Part shown: positions 10,233 to 23,429 of the stretch, in pieces
Layout of the letters: each line of letters starts with the position of its first letter
How positions within the stretch are numbered: position 1 is the stretch's first letter
NCBI GenBank assembly: GCA_002270565.1
Contig: NQMI01000061.1
Coordinates: forward strand, 186,001-250,000
DNA: 64,000 nucleotides
Direction of reading: 5' to 3'
DNA from: Stenocarpella maydis
Taxonomy: Eukaryota; Ascomycota; Sordariomycetes; Diaporthales; Diaporthaceae
Position numbers and translations under genes: made by a program
The notes under the pieces: generated by a model
Seen by the model: the letters and a program-made list of their open reading frames with translations, nothing else
The model's database searches: none
What the model was told of the DNA's origin: nothing

Positions 10233-12078
10233 GGTGACAAGAAAGCAATAAGATATTAAAAAGCAGTTAGTTGTTCTAAAGAAGGACGATTGAGCAATGC
10301 CAAGGTCGGCCGTGATAAAAAGTCCAGCAACCGGCGATCATCTCAGGTATGCAAGTCGACCGCGCATGACTTTCAAGATCATCGCATCGGGAGTCTTCCG
10401 GTACTTCATTACCCGAGTTGCGGTTGAGCTCTGACACGTTACATAGGAACTCCTGTCAGAAAACACCCCATCTGAAATGTGGATTCCACGGCTGATGTCT
10501 GGTTGGCTCGAACACAGGCGAATGACGCTGAGACATCCCTTCAATCGGGTGACCCCACTTTGTTTCGGACATGTCTATTAATCAGCTTATGATATGAAAC
10601 TCTGATTTGTACGCCAAGAATTGCATGTGATTGCATACTTTAATTCTACGGGTAGGTTGCAGTCAAGAAAGTTATTAGTTCGACATCCCTGGTGTCAATC
10701 ATCGGATAGAGAACCCTAGGCACATGCAGGTGTTGAAACGGACTCGCTTAAACATTTGATCGACGACCCGATTATGCCAAGATGAGGAGAATCATTGCGA
10801 TCTCCAGCTTTTCTCTGTCGGACAGGGGTCTAGCTAAGATCAATTGATATAACCTATTGGGCTGCTCTTGTTCTGGATCGGGCACATGCTCCTCAAAAGG
10901 AGCTCCAGAGGGTGCCTTCATGCAGTCATAAGCATCCAAACACACAGTTTGGGACAATATATATAGTAACTCCAATAGCTTCAGTAGTGGGGTCAATAGA
11001 GACAGTCTCGTGGCAACGCCAAACGACGTCAGTCCATGTAGTACGGAATGACCCAGAAAATAATGCCAGATGACGGATCTTGCGTAACTTGTAGAATACT
11101 GCTTGGTTTCTTTTATGCTTCTTGTCATTCTCAGAGATTGGGAGAGAATCGCGCGTATTGAGCCTGTAGGCGGCTAACTAGCTGACATACAGTCTGCAAA
11201 GAAAATTCTTCCAGGAGGCAGGGCTTGAAATACATACAGCAGTAATGAACGCGTAAAAGGAATTGTGTGCATTGGGTTTCCGGTCAAGGTCGTTCAATTG
11301 AGTATGTACCTAGGTAATTACGTGGTACCATATCATCCAAGGCCATAAATCGCCTGACAATCGAGGGATGAGACAACGCAAAATCGTCGTAAACACCGCT
11401 TTAAGAAGACGGGGAGCGCATTCCAGGTCCGCCAACAGCTGGGCTGCGTAAAACGGCAAAGCCGATTCGACCGATGTTTAAGGATACTTGGTAGCGAAAA
11501 GAGGGGCCTAAGGGGTTCGGCGTCTCATGACCCTGCGTTGTTCCATAAATCTGTCTCATTCGTCTCAACACGGATCTCGGACCCCAGCGCATTTCCCACA
11601 TTGATGCGCAACGGGTTTGGTCGATCTCCCAGTCATGTGGCTCAAAACTACCTGCATTAAGTCTTTTTTGTCTAGTTTGATGCCCGTTGAGCCTCATTCA
11701 GCGTAACGACTGCGCGTAAGGTCCCCGCCCCCCTCCAAAAAAAAACCCCCCCAACTGCGCTGACCTATCGAGGATGTGAATTTAAGACAGCGTTAACTGG
11801 AAGACTTAGATATCTTGTCAGTGGACCTGCACCACCTGCGCGACATCATCACGACTGGTGTGCTTGGGCAAAATAAAACGTGCCACCCGTCCAGCCCACA
11901 GGCCGCCTATATAATCTTCCTGCCAACATCACACCTACTAAATTTCGTTTCGAGGTCAGCCCAGGCCGTCCTTCTCTGCGCGCGATTTCGTGTAAGATTT
12001 TGCTAATAGGGCTACGTGAAGCATCCGGTTCACCAACCGTGGCTCATCTCCCAGATCGAACTTGCGTGCAACTAAACA
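10233..12078. other. Intergenic stretch before the MULE element
   Basis: No confident gene. A minus-strand open frame at 10772-11128 (118 codons, hydrophobic centre, ending near LSDREKLEIAMILLILA) has a faint resemblance to helical fungal recognition proteins, too weak to call. Another at 11401-11697 is unrecognised. A run of C and A lies near 11728-11750. Confidence 0.35.
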
Positions 12079-15000
12079 CAAATAAAGAACGCGGATATTC
12101 GCATCCACAAAAACGGATGGTACATCCACACATATACCAACCCAGTGCACATATAACACAGACCAGCGAAATTAGTATGTAAACTATTATTTTGACCTTA
12201 GCCGCTACCATCGCCGGTAGTCCTCATCATTGCTTCAGCAATGCCACTATCGTTACACTCGCTATAGTAGGAATCGCTCAAATCGATAGTGTTTTACTAT
12301 ATATCTAGTCTGTACGGACCACAATCTCGTCTTGAATCTCCTCCTCCACCTCATCATCATCATCATTATCACCGACGAGGTCCTCAACAGTCAGATCTAC
12401 CTGTAGCAACTGGTTGATGCTTCTAATAGCTGCTATATGCTGCCGCTTAGCCCCTGATCTCATGCTTGAGGGTGTGCCTGCTGCTAAGGTTCTCATGATG
12501 TCTAACGGCGCCCTTCGCTTCTGAGGCTGCTGCTTTGCCTTCTTCATAACCCTTCCTACTAGCTGCTGCTTCTAACAGATGCTAGCGTGCTGGGTATTGC
12601 TGCCACGGGCGTTCTCTTCATCCAGGGACTGGAGGGTATCATTATTCCACTCAAAAGCCGAATTCACACATTATATTGAAGCTATCATCACCCTCATCTT
12701 ATCGCCAGCCCTGCTGCCGAGGCTCGCTGTAGTGGAGGTCGTCTTTTTACCTATTACCGCCTTCCCATAGCTCTTAAAGAGACCCTCTTCATCAGCTGCA
12801 AACGGTGCATTCTCGCAAGGTCTGCCCTTTGTGGCGGTAACCTTCTTCAGCAAGTATATATTAAGGAGAGGGTTCTTAAGGGAGAGGTCACGATTGAGGT
12901 AGTAGTCTTCATATACGTCGCTCTTCTTGAGAGAAAGCGAAGCCTCCTCTTTATCAGCAATGCAATTTGCATAGGTCATACCATACTGTATATAGACCGC
13001 ATAGCTGCAGTTAGAAGGTCTGCAGTAGCCCTGTAGGGCTTCTTTTTGAAGCATCCTTAATGCCTTCTGGCGCTCGATTGTAAGTATCTCCAGCGCCACC
13101 CTTAAGACCTGCAGTAGCAGCTAACTAAGTTACTTCTAACTATTAAACTTCTGGAGTGATAATGTCTTCTACTTCGCCTCCTCCTAACGGAGGCCACGAG
13201 TAGTATTATTAATAGCCTTATGATTAGCTATTATCAGATAGAGAAGATTCCCCATCCCGTGGCCTAGGTATACCTTTAGCTTTTAGTGCATTTGCTTAGT
13301 GGAGGAGGTTATATGCAAGCCAAAGTTGAGGGTTTTACAGATCTAATGGGCTGCCCATTTAGCAATGATCTCCTTAGCCTTATTAATATACTATATCTTA
13401 AGGTACTAGATGATTGCCGTCTGATCTGAGAAGACCTCTCAAAGCTATTACCAAGCTGTATTATAGATCTCGCGATCTGTAGAGTACTCCATGAACTTAA
13501 GGAGGTTGAAGAGGGCTGTTTGAGTATATGGCACCTTATTAGGCACCCATAAGGGTACCATGGCCTTCCCTCTTGCTAGCGCTATAAGGGAAGCAAGATC
13601 CTTATCCTCCTCATCAAGATCTTTAGCCTTAGCAACCTCTATAGTATTTTCCTTCAGGCCTCCCATTGCTAGTGCCTCAGGGCCTCCTATCGCCAGCCCT
13701 ATGGCTCCCAGCTTATACCACTTCTTCTTGATGTTAAGGATAATGTTCATATTGATATAGAAGATATATAGCTGATAGCGTGCCCTAGGGAATTCGTGCT
13801 TAAGGGCGTTAATTAGAGCATTATTATAATTAGTGATGAAGAGCCTTAGAGGCTTGATTTGGCACTTGTGGAGAAGACCGTGAAGCTGCTTAAGAAGCTA
13901 CTAGAAGCCAGGTTCTCTCTCATTATTAATAACCCCTTAAAATAGTAGCAATATCCTCTTTATATGGGTTACTGCTGTGCCTTGAAAGAAGGGCATCTTC
14001 TTGCTATTAGTTGAATAGGTATAGTTAAGCAAGAGATTGCATATAAAGCGTGGCTCTCAAACTCATGCTAGCTGCTACTTCTTACACCAGAAGATGCCCG
14101 TGATACTTCCCTCCTCATCAGTAGCCTAATGGTACCAGCAGCCCTCCTTCTTAAGCCAGTCCATTGCTGCTTGGGTAGGTGTATAGATGCCCTGCTGCTG
14201 CTTACGGAAGTCTACAAGCCAGTTCTTTATAGTATTTAGCCCCAGTAGTACACTCAGGTACTCTCAGCACAGAGCTGCTACAAGTCTCGCGGGCTTTGCA
14301 AGGGCTAGGTCTGCAGCCATGCGGGCAAGGAAGTCATAATAGTCTTATAATAGCTTCGCCCAGCCTCACTAGGCTTCAGGTACCTCCTGAGGGCCGTGAT
14401 AAGTATGCATACCCTCCTGGATCACGAGGGTCCACTTGCCAGCCATCACACGGGTCATATGGGCGAGGGCTCACCACCCGCAGCCTGCTTTGATCGTTAA
14501 GGCATTATTTGTTATTGCAGTCAAGGGTCGCAGGGCACCTCTGCTACAGACCAATACCGCGCATTTAGCATCTGCTTTTTATGAAGTCGTGAGGAATCCG
14601 GCAGATTTTATAGCTTCATCCAAATCAGCCTTAAGGTCCTTATAAATATCATATCCACCCTGAAAAAGTTTAAGGTAGTTAGGAGGGTTGGAAAGTGCTA
14701 GCTAATAATGATTTATAGCAGTAATATTAGTATTCCAGTTAGCACAGTCAGCTTGCCACTACGCCTTAAGACCTAAATAATCAGGTACCTGCGCCATCAC
14801 CACAACGCCAAAAATTCGATATCTGATCGATCAGATCTTCTTTTCAATGCAAAAACAATTAATTCCAACGAGAATTTAATTGCTACAGCGAAGCGTTAAT
14901 TAAGGGTCGTCATTCATAAATTGGTGGCAATGGGGGCGTTGCAGTGCGTTAGGTGCTGCAGCTATAAAAACACCAAGGGGTGTGGGGCGACGATGTTAAA

Positions 15001-15092
15001 CGAAGTGATCTGATTGGCTGCAGCTAATCACGTGATTATGTATGGATGTACCATCCGTTTTTGTGGATGCGAATATCCGCGTTCCAAATAAA
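12079..15092. mobile_element. Complete non-functional Mutator-like (MULE) DNA transposon with target duplication
   Basis: The element spans 12087-15084 (2,998 bp). Both ends carry the same inverted sequence, beginning GAACGCGGATATTCGCATCC at the left; left 12087-12133 and right 15038-15084 match over 47 bp with one mismatch. Directly outside both ends is CAAATAAA (12079-12086 and 15085-15092), an 8-bp target-site duplication in the size range of MULE and hAT insertions. The internal minus-strand coding remnants are of MULE type, which decides between the two. Intact ends with a broken transposase suggest it could move only with help in trans. Confidence 0.85.
12305..14790 (-). pseudogene. Decayed MULE transposase
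   Basis: Read on the minus strand, fragments follow the order of fungal MULE transposases. Near 14460-14390 is a WTLVIQEGMHTYHGP-like segment (the FAR1/WRKY-GCM1-like DNA-binding region). Near 14160-14085 is the hallmark WLKKEGCWYHWATDEEGSIT (read with one stop). Then comes a region corresponding to the catalytic core, with YNNALINALKHEFPRARYQL near 13830-13775. Near 13020-12900 a YGMTYANCI block is followed by SLKKSDVYEDYYLNRD, the C-terminal zinc/SWIM-like end. The last open segment (12547-12305) ends in an acidic tail. Several internal stops separate the blocks. The element is moderately AT-enriched, so RIP-type mutation is likely. Confidence 0.75.
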
Positions 15093-15320
15093 GGTGGGTA
15101 CCTACGTACCAGAGGTAGCGTCCTCACAGAGATTGCGAGCTGTTCCCGCTCTGCAATGCGTGGCCACTAAGTGAAGCCGAGGCCAGGGAGAAAAAGCTGT
15201 CTCTCCAATCTCGAGATTCTTTGGACAAAGGACGGATTAATTTCAACGCTATCTTATTATCTAAACTAATCATCAGAAGTGCATGGCCTTTCAGTCTCGT
15301 GGTTAATCCTTTGCATCTCC
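15093..15320. other. Gap between MULE and the ATPase pseudogene
   Basis: Short intergenic DNA. No feature was recognised apart from the target duplication at its left edge. Confidence 0.35.
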
Positions 15321-18300
15321 TCAGCCAATTCTTCTGCCGGGGCTTCTCATCCGAGCTGGCGCGGGCGGCCTGGGTTGAGACGACATTGCCCTCTCCTCGC
15401 TTTCGAAAGCGACATGATCGCCTGACTTGCCAGAGTGAACTGACTCCCTGTAATGGTCGTACATGAGAGTGGTCTCTGCGACGAGCTCGAATTGGCTTCT
15501 GCCCAGTTGCTTCTGCCTCTTTCTGCCGGGCTCCGCCAGGTCGTCGTTCTCTCCATCTTGCTCACCGCCGTCATCGTAGTGAGCCAGGGAAGAGACTATG
15601 AGGAATGCGTTCTTGATTTGTCTTCCATTCCACCTTCTAAAGTTACTCCCTGGGCCGTGATTGTTACGCTTGTTGAAGTGATCCCTCGCAAATTGAATAA
15701 TCTCCGTGTACAAGACCATGACTTGCTCATTCTCATCTGGGTTCCTCTGCTTCTCTATCTCCCTGAGACGGCGAATGTGCTGTTTGAAAATAGCCACGGT
15801 CTGGTCTTCGGTAAGGTGGTCATAGTAAAGGTTCAAGTGAACTCTGGACTTGACCGCGTCATAAGGACACCCGCTCGGTTAGTTGTTAGGAACATGATCC
15901 CGTTGTAGTACTCCTAAACCCTAAGAAAGGCTTCAAAATGAATTAGCCTATAGTTGAAGAGGTCAATCCTTGAAATGGAAAGTTTGTATTTTTACCTGAG
16001 ACCAGAGCGTTCCGTTCCAAATCATGCCTCTCTCTTTGAGTGATAAAGACATCAGCCTCGTCCAGGAGGAGAATGCATCCCCAGTGATGTGCTAGTCGGA
16101 ATATCTCGTTGAGCGACTTTTCTAATACCTCAGCCGTATATCCCAGATCCCCACAGGTGACTGGGAATAACGGCTTCTTCCATTTGAGAGCTACTGCTTC
16201 TGCCGTGGCCGTCTTGCCGACTCCTGGGACTCCATGTAAGAGAATAATGACGCCTTTTCCCTTGCTCCGAAGTAAGTCCTGGGTCTGAATTTCGGTGTTT
16301 ATCCTTTTCTCAGTCTCAATCTTGTCAAAGTGGGACTTTACAAGTGCAAGAATGAGCTGCTTGTACTTGCGATTGATTTCCAGGTTGTCAAATGCTTTAT
16401 CAGTGGCTTCAAGATCCGCATTCCGAACCAAGCGGATGTTTAGTTGAACAAATTTGCGTTCCAGCACAGCGTATCCGAAAAAGCGTCTCGAGAGCAATGC
16501 GAGATACATTTCGGTTGGGATCGTTCTTGAAGACCGTTTGAATTTTCCTAATGGATCTTCATTCAAGAACTTCTGCGCTGCCGTCCGTTCTGTCCCATCG
16601 TTGAAATATATTCGCTCGGTCTGGGTCCATTTTATTGGTCCGTTTTCATCACATTCGAGGAGAGGTAGGTCGGATTGATGTGTTACCATTTCAAAGTTGT
16701 AGACTTCCCAATCCCCGTCCACGCCCGGATAAAACGTGGGTTTCCAGCAGGGAATCGCCTTGAATGTCTCCTGGAAATCCACCAGAATGTCACTTTCGAC
16801 ATGTTCAGGGACCACTCGTTTGTTTTGCGGGCCGCGTTCAATGAGTGGCAGTCCCTCAGGGCTTACTGTCTGTGTCCAGCCACTGTAGAATCCAAAACGC
16901 CGGTCAATCAGGCGGACATAAGCCAACCCGTCCGCCTGTGCCTGCGCCAGAATTTTTTGGTCCTCTAAGTATGAAATGGGGTAAACCGGAAGCTCTCTAA
17001 TTTTCATTTGACCTAGGAACGGCCAAATAGATCGAAGGTATGCATGCACTGGGGCATAGTAAGTCCCATCGTGTTCGATAAAGTGGGCGAAGATGAACCA
17101 GTCAGGACGCGGCGGTCTTCTAGGCCTAGGCATCCCGACTGCGACACCGTTGTGGGAACTAAAATTAGTCTCTATGATGCGTAGAATTGGTTGAGAATGT
17201 GGGGTTGGCCTGAAAGGATCCTGACCCGAGGCTCGAGTATCCCGTGGCATGTAGACTAAGTCGCCAGACTTGAACAGATACCATAAGTCTTCAAACCAGA
17301 TGGTTTCAGGCAGAGTAGGCGATGGTTCCATGTATCGCCAAGCATGGGGCATGATCTGACTTCCCATGAAGTTGACAAAACAGTCCAACTCTTTGTGTGC
17401 ATTGTCTCTGTTGCCCAAAGTCCAGGTCAGATGCTGTAAATCATGAGGCACAGTCGTTATCGAGTCTGGAGACTGTCCTTCCATTTCGCTGGGCCATTGA
17501 GTCAGATCCAGTTCCCTCAAGGTGGCAAGTTGGGCCTTCATATCCTCGTATGAGGATACGCGTAGTGGAAACGGTCGGAAGAAGATATTACTTGACTGAG
17601 GTACCCAGAGATTAGGGCGCAAGTGGAACAAGGTCTCCATTACAGCTGGGGAGTTAAATTTTATTCGCTGAATCCATTTTGGGCCAGTATTTATCGGGGA
17701 GAAAATCTTCTTCTCTGTGGTGAGGATTGTCCAACTTCCAGGATTTAACTTTTCCAGAATTGAGCTTGTTGATGGTAACTCTGAAGTCCTCAAAATCCTT
17801 GCCAACCGAGTGACCTGCTACAAGGGCATCAACGCAGTGTATTTTATTGTTATTTCCAATTTTTCGCGATTGGATTTGGACAAGGTTGCAAATTCGGAAG
17901 TCAGGAATAATATTCCTAGTCGCCTTGGGACCTTTGTCATCGCTTTTCGAGTCGCTCCTATCGCTAGGTGGGTTTGGTTCACGAGGCTGCAATGCTTTTC
18001 GTCGCGCACGTCGTCTTTTCGCGCGGGACTTAAAGTTTTTCCCTGAAAATCCTCGCCTTCCTTTAGATTTCTCAGAGTAACCGCCGGAACTACTTTCGTC
18101 CGAATCTGAAAGTCCAAAGAGGTCGTACACGGTTTTTGCCAGGTCTTCCACTCCACCGCTGATGGTCTGTAGGGAGCTACGGACCTCGCTCAGCATCGCC
18201 TTCCCCTTGGTATCGATGCTCCAATCACCTTCAGTCGACACAGAGTGGCCCGACCCTGCTGCATGATTAGACTCCCCATTTTTATTTTGCGAGTTTGGAT

Positions 18301-18418
18301 CATCTGAGGTGGTGGGTATCGGTTGATGTAGGCCCAACCCCTCATCCTTGGCCCGTGGAACCTGTGATGGCTCAAGTATTGGGCTGCATTGTTGAAGATG
18401 GCTTGGGGCTGGTTCCAT
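15321..18418 (-). pseudogene. Large AAA+ ATPase (DUF7025-type) gene with frameshifts and a stop
   Basis: The start is ATG at 18418 (MEPAPSHLQQ). A low-complexity, basic N-terminal region is followed by CNLVQIQSRK and by PKWIQRIKFNSP, the opening of the domain that precedes AAA modules in this fungal family. A DUF7025-like middle follows (PDWFIFAHFIEHDGTYYAPV near 17100-17040), then Walker A GVPGVGKT near 16236-16213, Walker B CILLLDEADVF near 16077-16045 and a sensor-like FLTTNRAGVL. Defects: (1) a frame change within AAAA (TTTT on the plus strand, 17677-17680), in the middle of PK/WIQ; (2) TAG at 15916-15914 just after a 65-nt intron (15995-15931); (3) loss of one base near 15862, where GVL should be followed by DDAVKSRVHL. 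The remaining frame runs to the stop at 15321. Family proteins hydrolyse ATP, but their cellular role is unknown. The spliced length would be about 1,000 residues. Confidence 0.78.
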
Positions 18419-19396
18419 GTTGATTATCAAGACAGGAAAGGTCTTCCACAACTGACTAGTTATATGATAGGGTTGGCAAGATCGTGTCTGGTTGCCTTTC
18501 AGTCGTGCCTCAGATATTTTGTGGTCCTGGTTGGGTAAAATTCCTTGTCCAAACGCAAAGGCGGCATGCGTGTGTATGTGAGGCAATGCAAGTATATTAT
18601 ATAACGCGGTCATTATCCTTTAAAAGAATACAGGTGCCAAAATGTTGGCATGAGCGAAGCTCGAGGGCAGGGCGGGTAATACTAGAATGACGGGGCGCTC
18701 AAGTGTTGTACAAGAAGTTATCTAGGCTGGCATACACCTCTGCCCGCATTATTAGGTAGTAAATGCTGAAATGGCTCCTAATTGGGTTTCTAGCGACACA
18801 GACATGGAGTCAGACGGATCACGGTAACAAAAAGTGGGCAGGTGGGTGGGCGCTGGATTAAATGCAGCCCAATTACTCCATTCGTGTAGCAAAACGAGGC
18901 GGTTTGGAGCAAACATTGTATTATCTGCATCCTCCCGCATCTCGCCACGTAAGGGAATGAAACAGGCTGTAGGATTGCCGTGACCTAGGCTTAAGGACTA
19001 ATATTTGAGTTAGATTTTGTGGCGGCGGCAGAGTGACCACTGACATGCAGTGTGTCCTAAATTTCTCAAGCAACAACTGACCGAATCTGCATCCACCCGC
19101 GATCCTTGCCAGTATCTTGATAGCAATATCGCCTTGGGGTTGGGAAATAGATACCTCCGACGGTCCCCTTGAGACACTCTTACGGCTTCTGAGAAGTGAT
19201 CGTGAGGTGAATATATTTGAGGAATTCAAGGCACTATCAGCGAATGAATTGCACCCTGGCTTCACGCGCAGGACTCGATATGATGAATAACGAGCTATAT
19301 TCACGCCGTCGACATCATTGTGAGTGCAGGAACTCTGGACAGTCAACGCGTACTAAGACATAGCCCAGGATTCTAAATTCTGCATTGTCCGAGGCG
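18419..19396. other. Divergent intergenic region
   Basis: Lies between the divergently transcribed ATPase and STAND-like genes and presumably holds both promoters. No conserved coding sequence or repeat was recognised. Confidence 0.4.
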
Positions 19397-21202
19397 ATGA
19401 CTCGGACGGAACTCATCGCCACGTTAAAACATAATTCTCAAGGATGTGGGTGGGACGACGTCTTGGAATGTATTGCTGCCGCAAAGACATCTTATGACGC
19501 CAAAGGCAAGAACAACACTATCAGGGCCTGGTTACGTAATGCAGATACGACCGCAGACTATCTCCAGTCTCTCGCGAGTATAATACCTGATGAACAAGGG
19601 CTGGGTATGTTGCGACAAGGGTTGGTTATAATCTCCCAGGTAACCTCTGGCCATCAGACCTACCCACGTGACTCTACTGGTTCCTGACTGTTTGACTGGA
19701 GGCATGGCAAAGGCGTATCAAGAACAAAGAGCAGATTCTCCAGCAGCTTGAGGGCTTGCCAATGATTCTCTCAACTGTGGCTGAGAATTGGAAATTCTAT
19801 CATGGTGACGAAAGGCTGAAAAATGCCGTCCATGCCCTTTACGGGACTGTAGTGGACTCTCTTAGTGTTCTGATACGGATTCTGCTCCGAGCCCAAGATG
19901 GTTCTTGTGAGTTACGAGCTCTAAATAGGGAAAGATCAGGGAAACTAATACTCTGTTCATCGAAGTCATAACAAGGAGCATCCAACGCATCCCCGCCGTT
20001 GAGTCACAGCATATTGATGACACTAACGGCGCACTTATACAGCTAGAACAGCCGTGGAGAACTGTATGTCTCGACTTCAGCTCGAGAGACTGGCACGAAT
20101 CGATGAGTCGTTTACTGGCACACATTCAGAGGCTAGAATGATTCGGCAAACCATTCACGGCCATCATAATACCATGATGACGGCTATCGGTAACCTTGCG
20201 GCGTGTCAGAATGAGTGGCGGCTGTCAGATGATAATCACATGAAGGATATCCTGAAAGAATGTTTTCAGGAAGTCTTGGCGTCGGCAATGCAGACCGGTC
20301 TGTATCGACTAGTTGAGGAGAATGAATATTGCCGAAGCGAGTATCATCCATATTTCATGCGCAAGCACATGACTGATATCGATGTAGGAATAGGTTCGCG
20401 CGAGGACATGGTTACCAATATGCCGAGTAGCACTGATACGCTCCTCGTCAATAAATATGATTTGTTGCTGCAACTCGGCTTACAGGAAGTCAGCTCTATC
20501 ATCGAAGATGTGGATAGGACCCGGCAACAAGGAACCAATGTCATGCCAGAGGGTCGTGAATTGGCGCAGAAAATCATGACAATGCCGCAATTTGAGGAAT
20601 GGATTCAAAAAGACGAATCTCGGCAACGGAAAGACGAGCCCTCTCTCAGTCCTGTCCGCGTCCCTCGTCTCAAACTTTGAAAAATCCGACTCGTTGGTTG
20701 TTCTACATTACTATTGCGGTTTTCATGGCATGGTCTGGAACGGACTTCCAGCCGGACCAATAGGTCTCATCAAAAGTCTACTTATGCAGCTCCTGAGGAC
20801 GTCAGACGATGTTCTGCCAAAGAATCTGCAGCTGGACAGGGACCTCCCGACAGGGTGAACTCCGATGACGTCGACCATCTTTGCGAGATGTTTGGCACTG
20901 TTTTCTCTCATGTCAACCCGAATAAGATCACTATATGCATCATTGATGAGATTGCAGAGTTTGAAGGGGCGCATACCGGATGGGCCGAGAGCATGAGCTT
21001 GATTGCATTTCAGCTGCGATGCATGGTTTATAAATTCCAAGGCCCGCTGAGGCTCAAGGTGTTGATGACCAGCGCGGACAAGTCAGCTCTAGTCTCTCAA
21101 CTTCTTGAGGAAAACGACAAGATATATTTCAGGGGGACTGGACTGCCCAATCACTCGCCTGGGCGTTTAGTGATGAGCAGCAGTAGTTTCTCTTTTGCAT
21201 GA
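19397..21202 (+). pseudogene. Broken STAND/NLR-type fungal gene, copy 1
   Basis: Exon 1 is 19397-19639 (MTRTELIATLKHNSQGCGWD). After a 62-nt intron, exon 2 (19702-19906) encodes WQRRIKNKEQILQQLEGLPM and HALYGTVVDSLSVLIRILLR, resembling the DUF7708-type helical domain at the N-terminus of fungal STAND proteins. After an intron to 20042, exon 3 encodes a long helical segment (ENCMSRLQLERLARIDESFT) up to WIQKDES. Near 20615-20630 bases are missing and the frame moves to one with LGNGKTSPLSVLSASLVSNF and LVVLHYYCGFHG. A second one-base loss in a G run at 20852-20855 moves it to VNSDDVDHLCEMFGTVF and ITICIIDEIAEFEG, the Walker-B-like strand. The gene at 48061-49900 is a paralogue with the same exon plan. 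Family naming is by motif, not search; such proteins are thought to act in nonself recognition. Confidence 0.62.
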
Positions 21203-21909
21203 CTGGGCTTGTAAAGACTTGAGGTATGGTCTATTGAAAGGGATGGTTTGGAGAGGCGTAATTGATGGATAGTTGTTCAGACTAAGTACCCGGTGTTTTG
21301 AGTTCAGCATGCTTGTATGATTTAAACGCACACTTGCGACATGCGGCCAATAGTATAGCCATCCGAGATGAATATCAAGGTGCAAGGTTAAGGCATGCCT
21401 GATTAGATACTTAAGTATGTAGTTAATTGTTGTTGTCTTTGCTAAACCACGCAGATAGTTTTAATTGGCCTCAAGATCCACTCGCGGTTTTTTTTCCATT
21501 TTGTGCATTTGAATTGCACGTTATTTTATACACTCCATTATAATTTTCATTCCGAGTGACCGAATAAATTCGTCATTAACTGCACATGTGGATCGTCAGG
21601 TATCGTTGCTGTCCGACTAGGAGCAAACCGAGACACTGAGTATGTCGTCATTGTGATGATGAGGCCATTAGTGGGCCAAAAAAAGACAATGACGTCGCTG
21701 GAGTGCTTACCGCGATACTTTACACGACATCATGCTGGATTCAAATATGCGCCGACTAATATTAAGTGAATCCCCAAACCCGTGAAGAACCTGCACAAGC
21801 ACCCGCATTTCCGAAACACCATCCACGAAATTTGGACTCATCTGAGTAACGGGGCCATAACTAATCATACGAAGATTCCACGAAAGTGACCAAGCTTTCC
21901 AAAGCAAAC
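21203..21909. other. Intergenic region upstream of the SDR gene
   Basis: Presumed 3' flank of the STAND-like gene and promoter of the SDR gene. AT-rich around 21480-21560. No coding feature was recognised. Confidence 0.4.
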
Positions 21910-23181
21910 ATGGCGGCCGAGGGGGGAGAATTCAAGCCCGTGCCTGAGAAGCAGTCTCAGAGCCTACCAGGGTAAACTTCGCCCCCTGACAATTGATCCA
22001 GTCAGATGAAATCAATAAAGGGAGAAACCCAAGCTTACCTCTCCGCAGTCTAGAGAAGGACCTGAAGCCCACCAGCGAGGCAACAAAGCTGGAAGGTAAA
22101 GACGGACTTTCGGAATACATCGCGGCAGGAAAGTTGAAGGGCAACAAAGCCTTGATTACTGGAGGAGAGTGAGTTTTAAGATGAGGATGCGTTCTTCAGC
22201 CCTTTCTGCGCCACCCACGGGTCGACATTCCTGCCACTAACCTTGAATCACAGCTCCGGAATTGGTCGTTCAGTGGCGGTGCTGTTTGCTCGCGAGGGAT
22301 CTGATGTCAGCATAGTCTACCTCCCAGAGGAGCAAGAGGACGCCGAGGGCACCCAAAAACTCGTCGAGAAGGAAGGTCGACAGTGCCTCCTGATCCCAGG
22401 AGATCTCATGGACAACCAAACCTGCAAGAAGGCTGTTGATGAGCACGTCAAGAAATTTGGGAAGATCCATGTTCTCGTCAACAATGCGTCCAAGCAAATT
22501 CTGTGCGACAACTTCGCCGAGATCGATCTGGACAACGTGGAGAGCACGTTCCGTAGCAATATCCTGCAGATGTTTGCAGTAACGAAATACGCTCTCCCGC
22601 ATATGGAAAAGGGCGGCTCGTAAGTTTCTGTCTAAACTCTACACGGAGACCTGCGCATCAGGCATTTCCCTGGGATAAGGCTTTAGTACAAATAATGCCT
22701 ATCAAGACCCGTGTTTCTGTGGTGCAGATGCGACGCCGCAGTTCCCTTGCAATTGCGCTACGTACATCTGCCTAACAGGTTACGCAACTTCACTCTCCAA
22801 ACTCGAGCTTGCCAGATGCTAACACAGGCCACACACCATAGCATCATCAACGTCAGCTCCACACAGGCTTTCAAAGGCAGCCCGACAACTGTTGACTATT
22901 CGTCTACCAAAGGCGCCATAGTCTCCTTCACCCGATCGTTGGGCAAGCAGCTTATGCCCAAGGGCATCAGAGTGAATGCAGTGGCCCCGGGTCCCGTTCA
23001 CACCCCAATCCAGGCTGCATCACGGCCCGCAGAGCAGTTGGAGGGCTTTGGCAAGGAACAGTCTGGGATTGGTAGGCCTGGCCAGCCAAGCGAGGTTGCA
23101 CCTAGCTTTGTCTTCTTGGCGGGGAAGGATTCAGAACTGTACTACGGACAAGTCCTGAACGCATACCCCCTGGGAGACTGA
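21910..23181 (+). CDS. Short-chain dehydrogenase/reductase, stress-type (YghA/GsiB-neighbour-like) SDR
   Basis: Four exons: 21910-21971, 22049-22168, 22254-22619 and 22842-23181. Introns of 77, 85 and 222 nt all have GT-AG borders, with CTAAC branch points near 22238 and 22819. The spliced protein is 295 residues. Motifs: N-terminal KLKGNKALITGGDSGIGRSV with the NAD(P)-binding TGG-D-SGIGR created exactly by splicing, NNAS near residue 140, INVSST with the catalytic Ser, and YSSTKGA with the Tyr-x-x-x-Lys pair; VAPGPVHTPI follows. The long N-terminal extension before the Rossmann fold is typical of the general-stress SDR group found in bacteria, plants and fungi. The substrate is unknown. The third intron is unusually long for this locus. 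The gene appears intact. Confidence 0.88.
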
Positions 23182-23429
23182 AGTGGCATTGGTTGTCTCT
23201 TGCTGTGATGATGTCCTCATTGTCTAGGAAGGTTGCCATTAATTATACATCGGCTGATGTGGGCTTCGAAGATAGCTTTTGAATGTCCATGGCACCATAT
23301 TGATATGAAATAATTCACGGTCTCCTGAAATTATTTTCACCTATAAAAACGTCTGGCAAGCAACATTTCGTTATAGATTTTCCACCGCCACTTGCGAAAG
23401 TATCACCGTTTAAACAAAACTTATTATCC
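23182..23429. other. SDR 3' flank to the edge of the RIP-mutated block
   Basis: Base composition changes sharply near 23430, from ordinary flank to AT-rich mutated sequence. The edge is a candidate boundary of a former duplication. Confidence 0.4.

Noticed and set aside
10772..11128. Minus-strand frame with faint similarity to helical fungal recognition proteins
   Set aside because: Only a short hydrophobic segment is suggestive; no domain order, intron plan or upstream exon supports it.
15453..15908. Plus-strand 151-codon frame opposite the ATPase
   Set aside because: It is the complement of the real minus-strand coding sequence and shows no family features.
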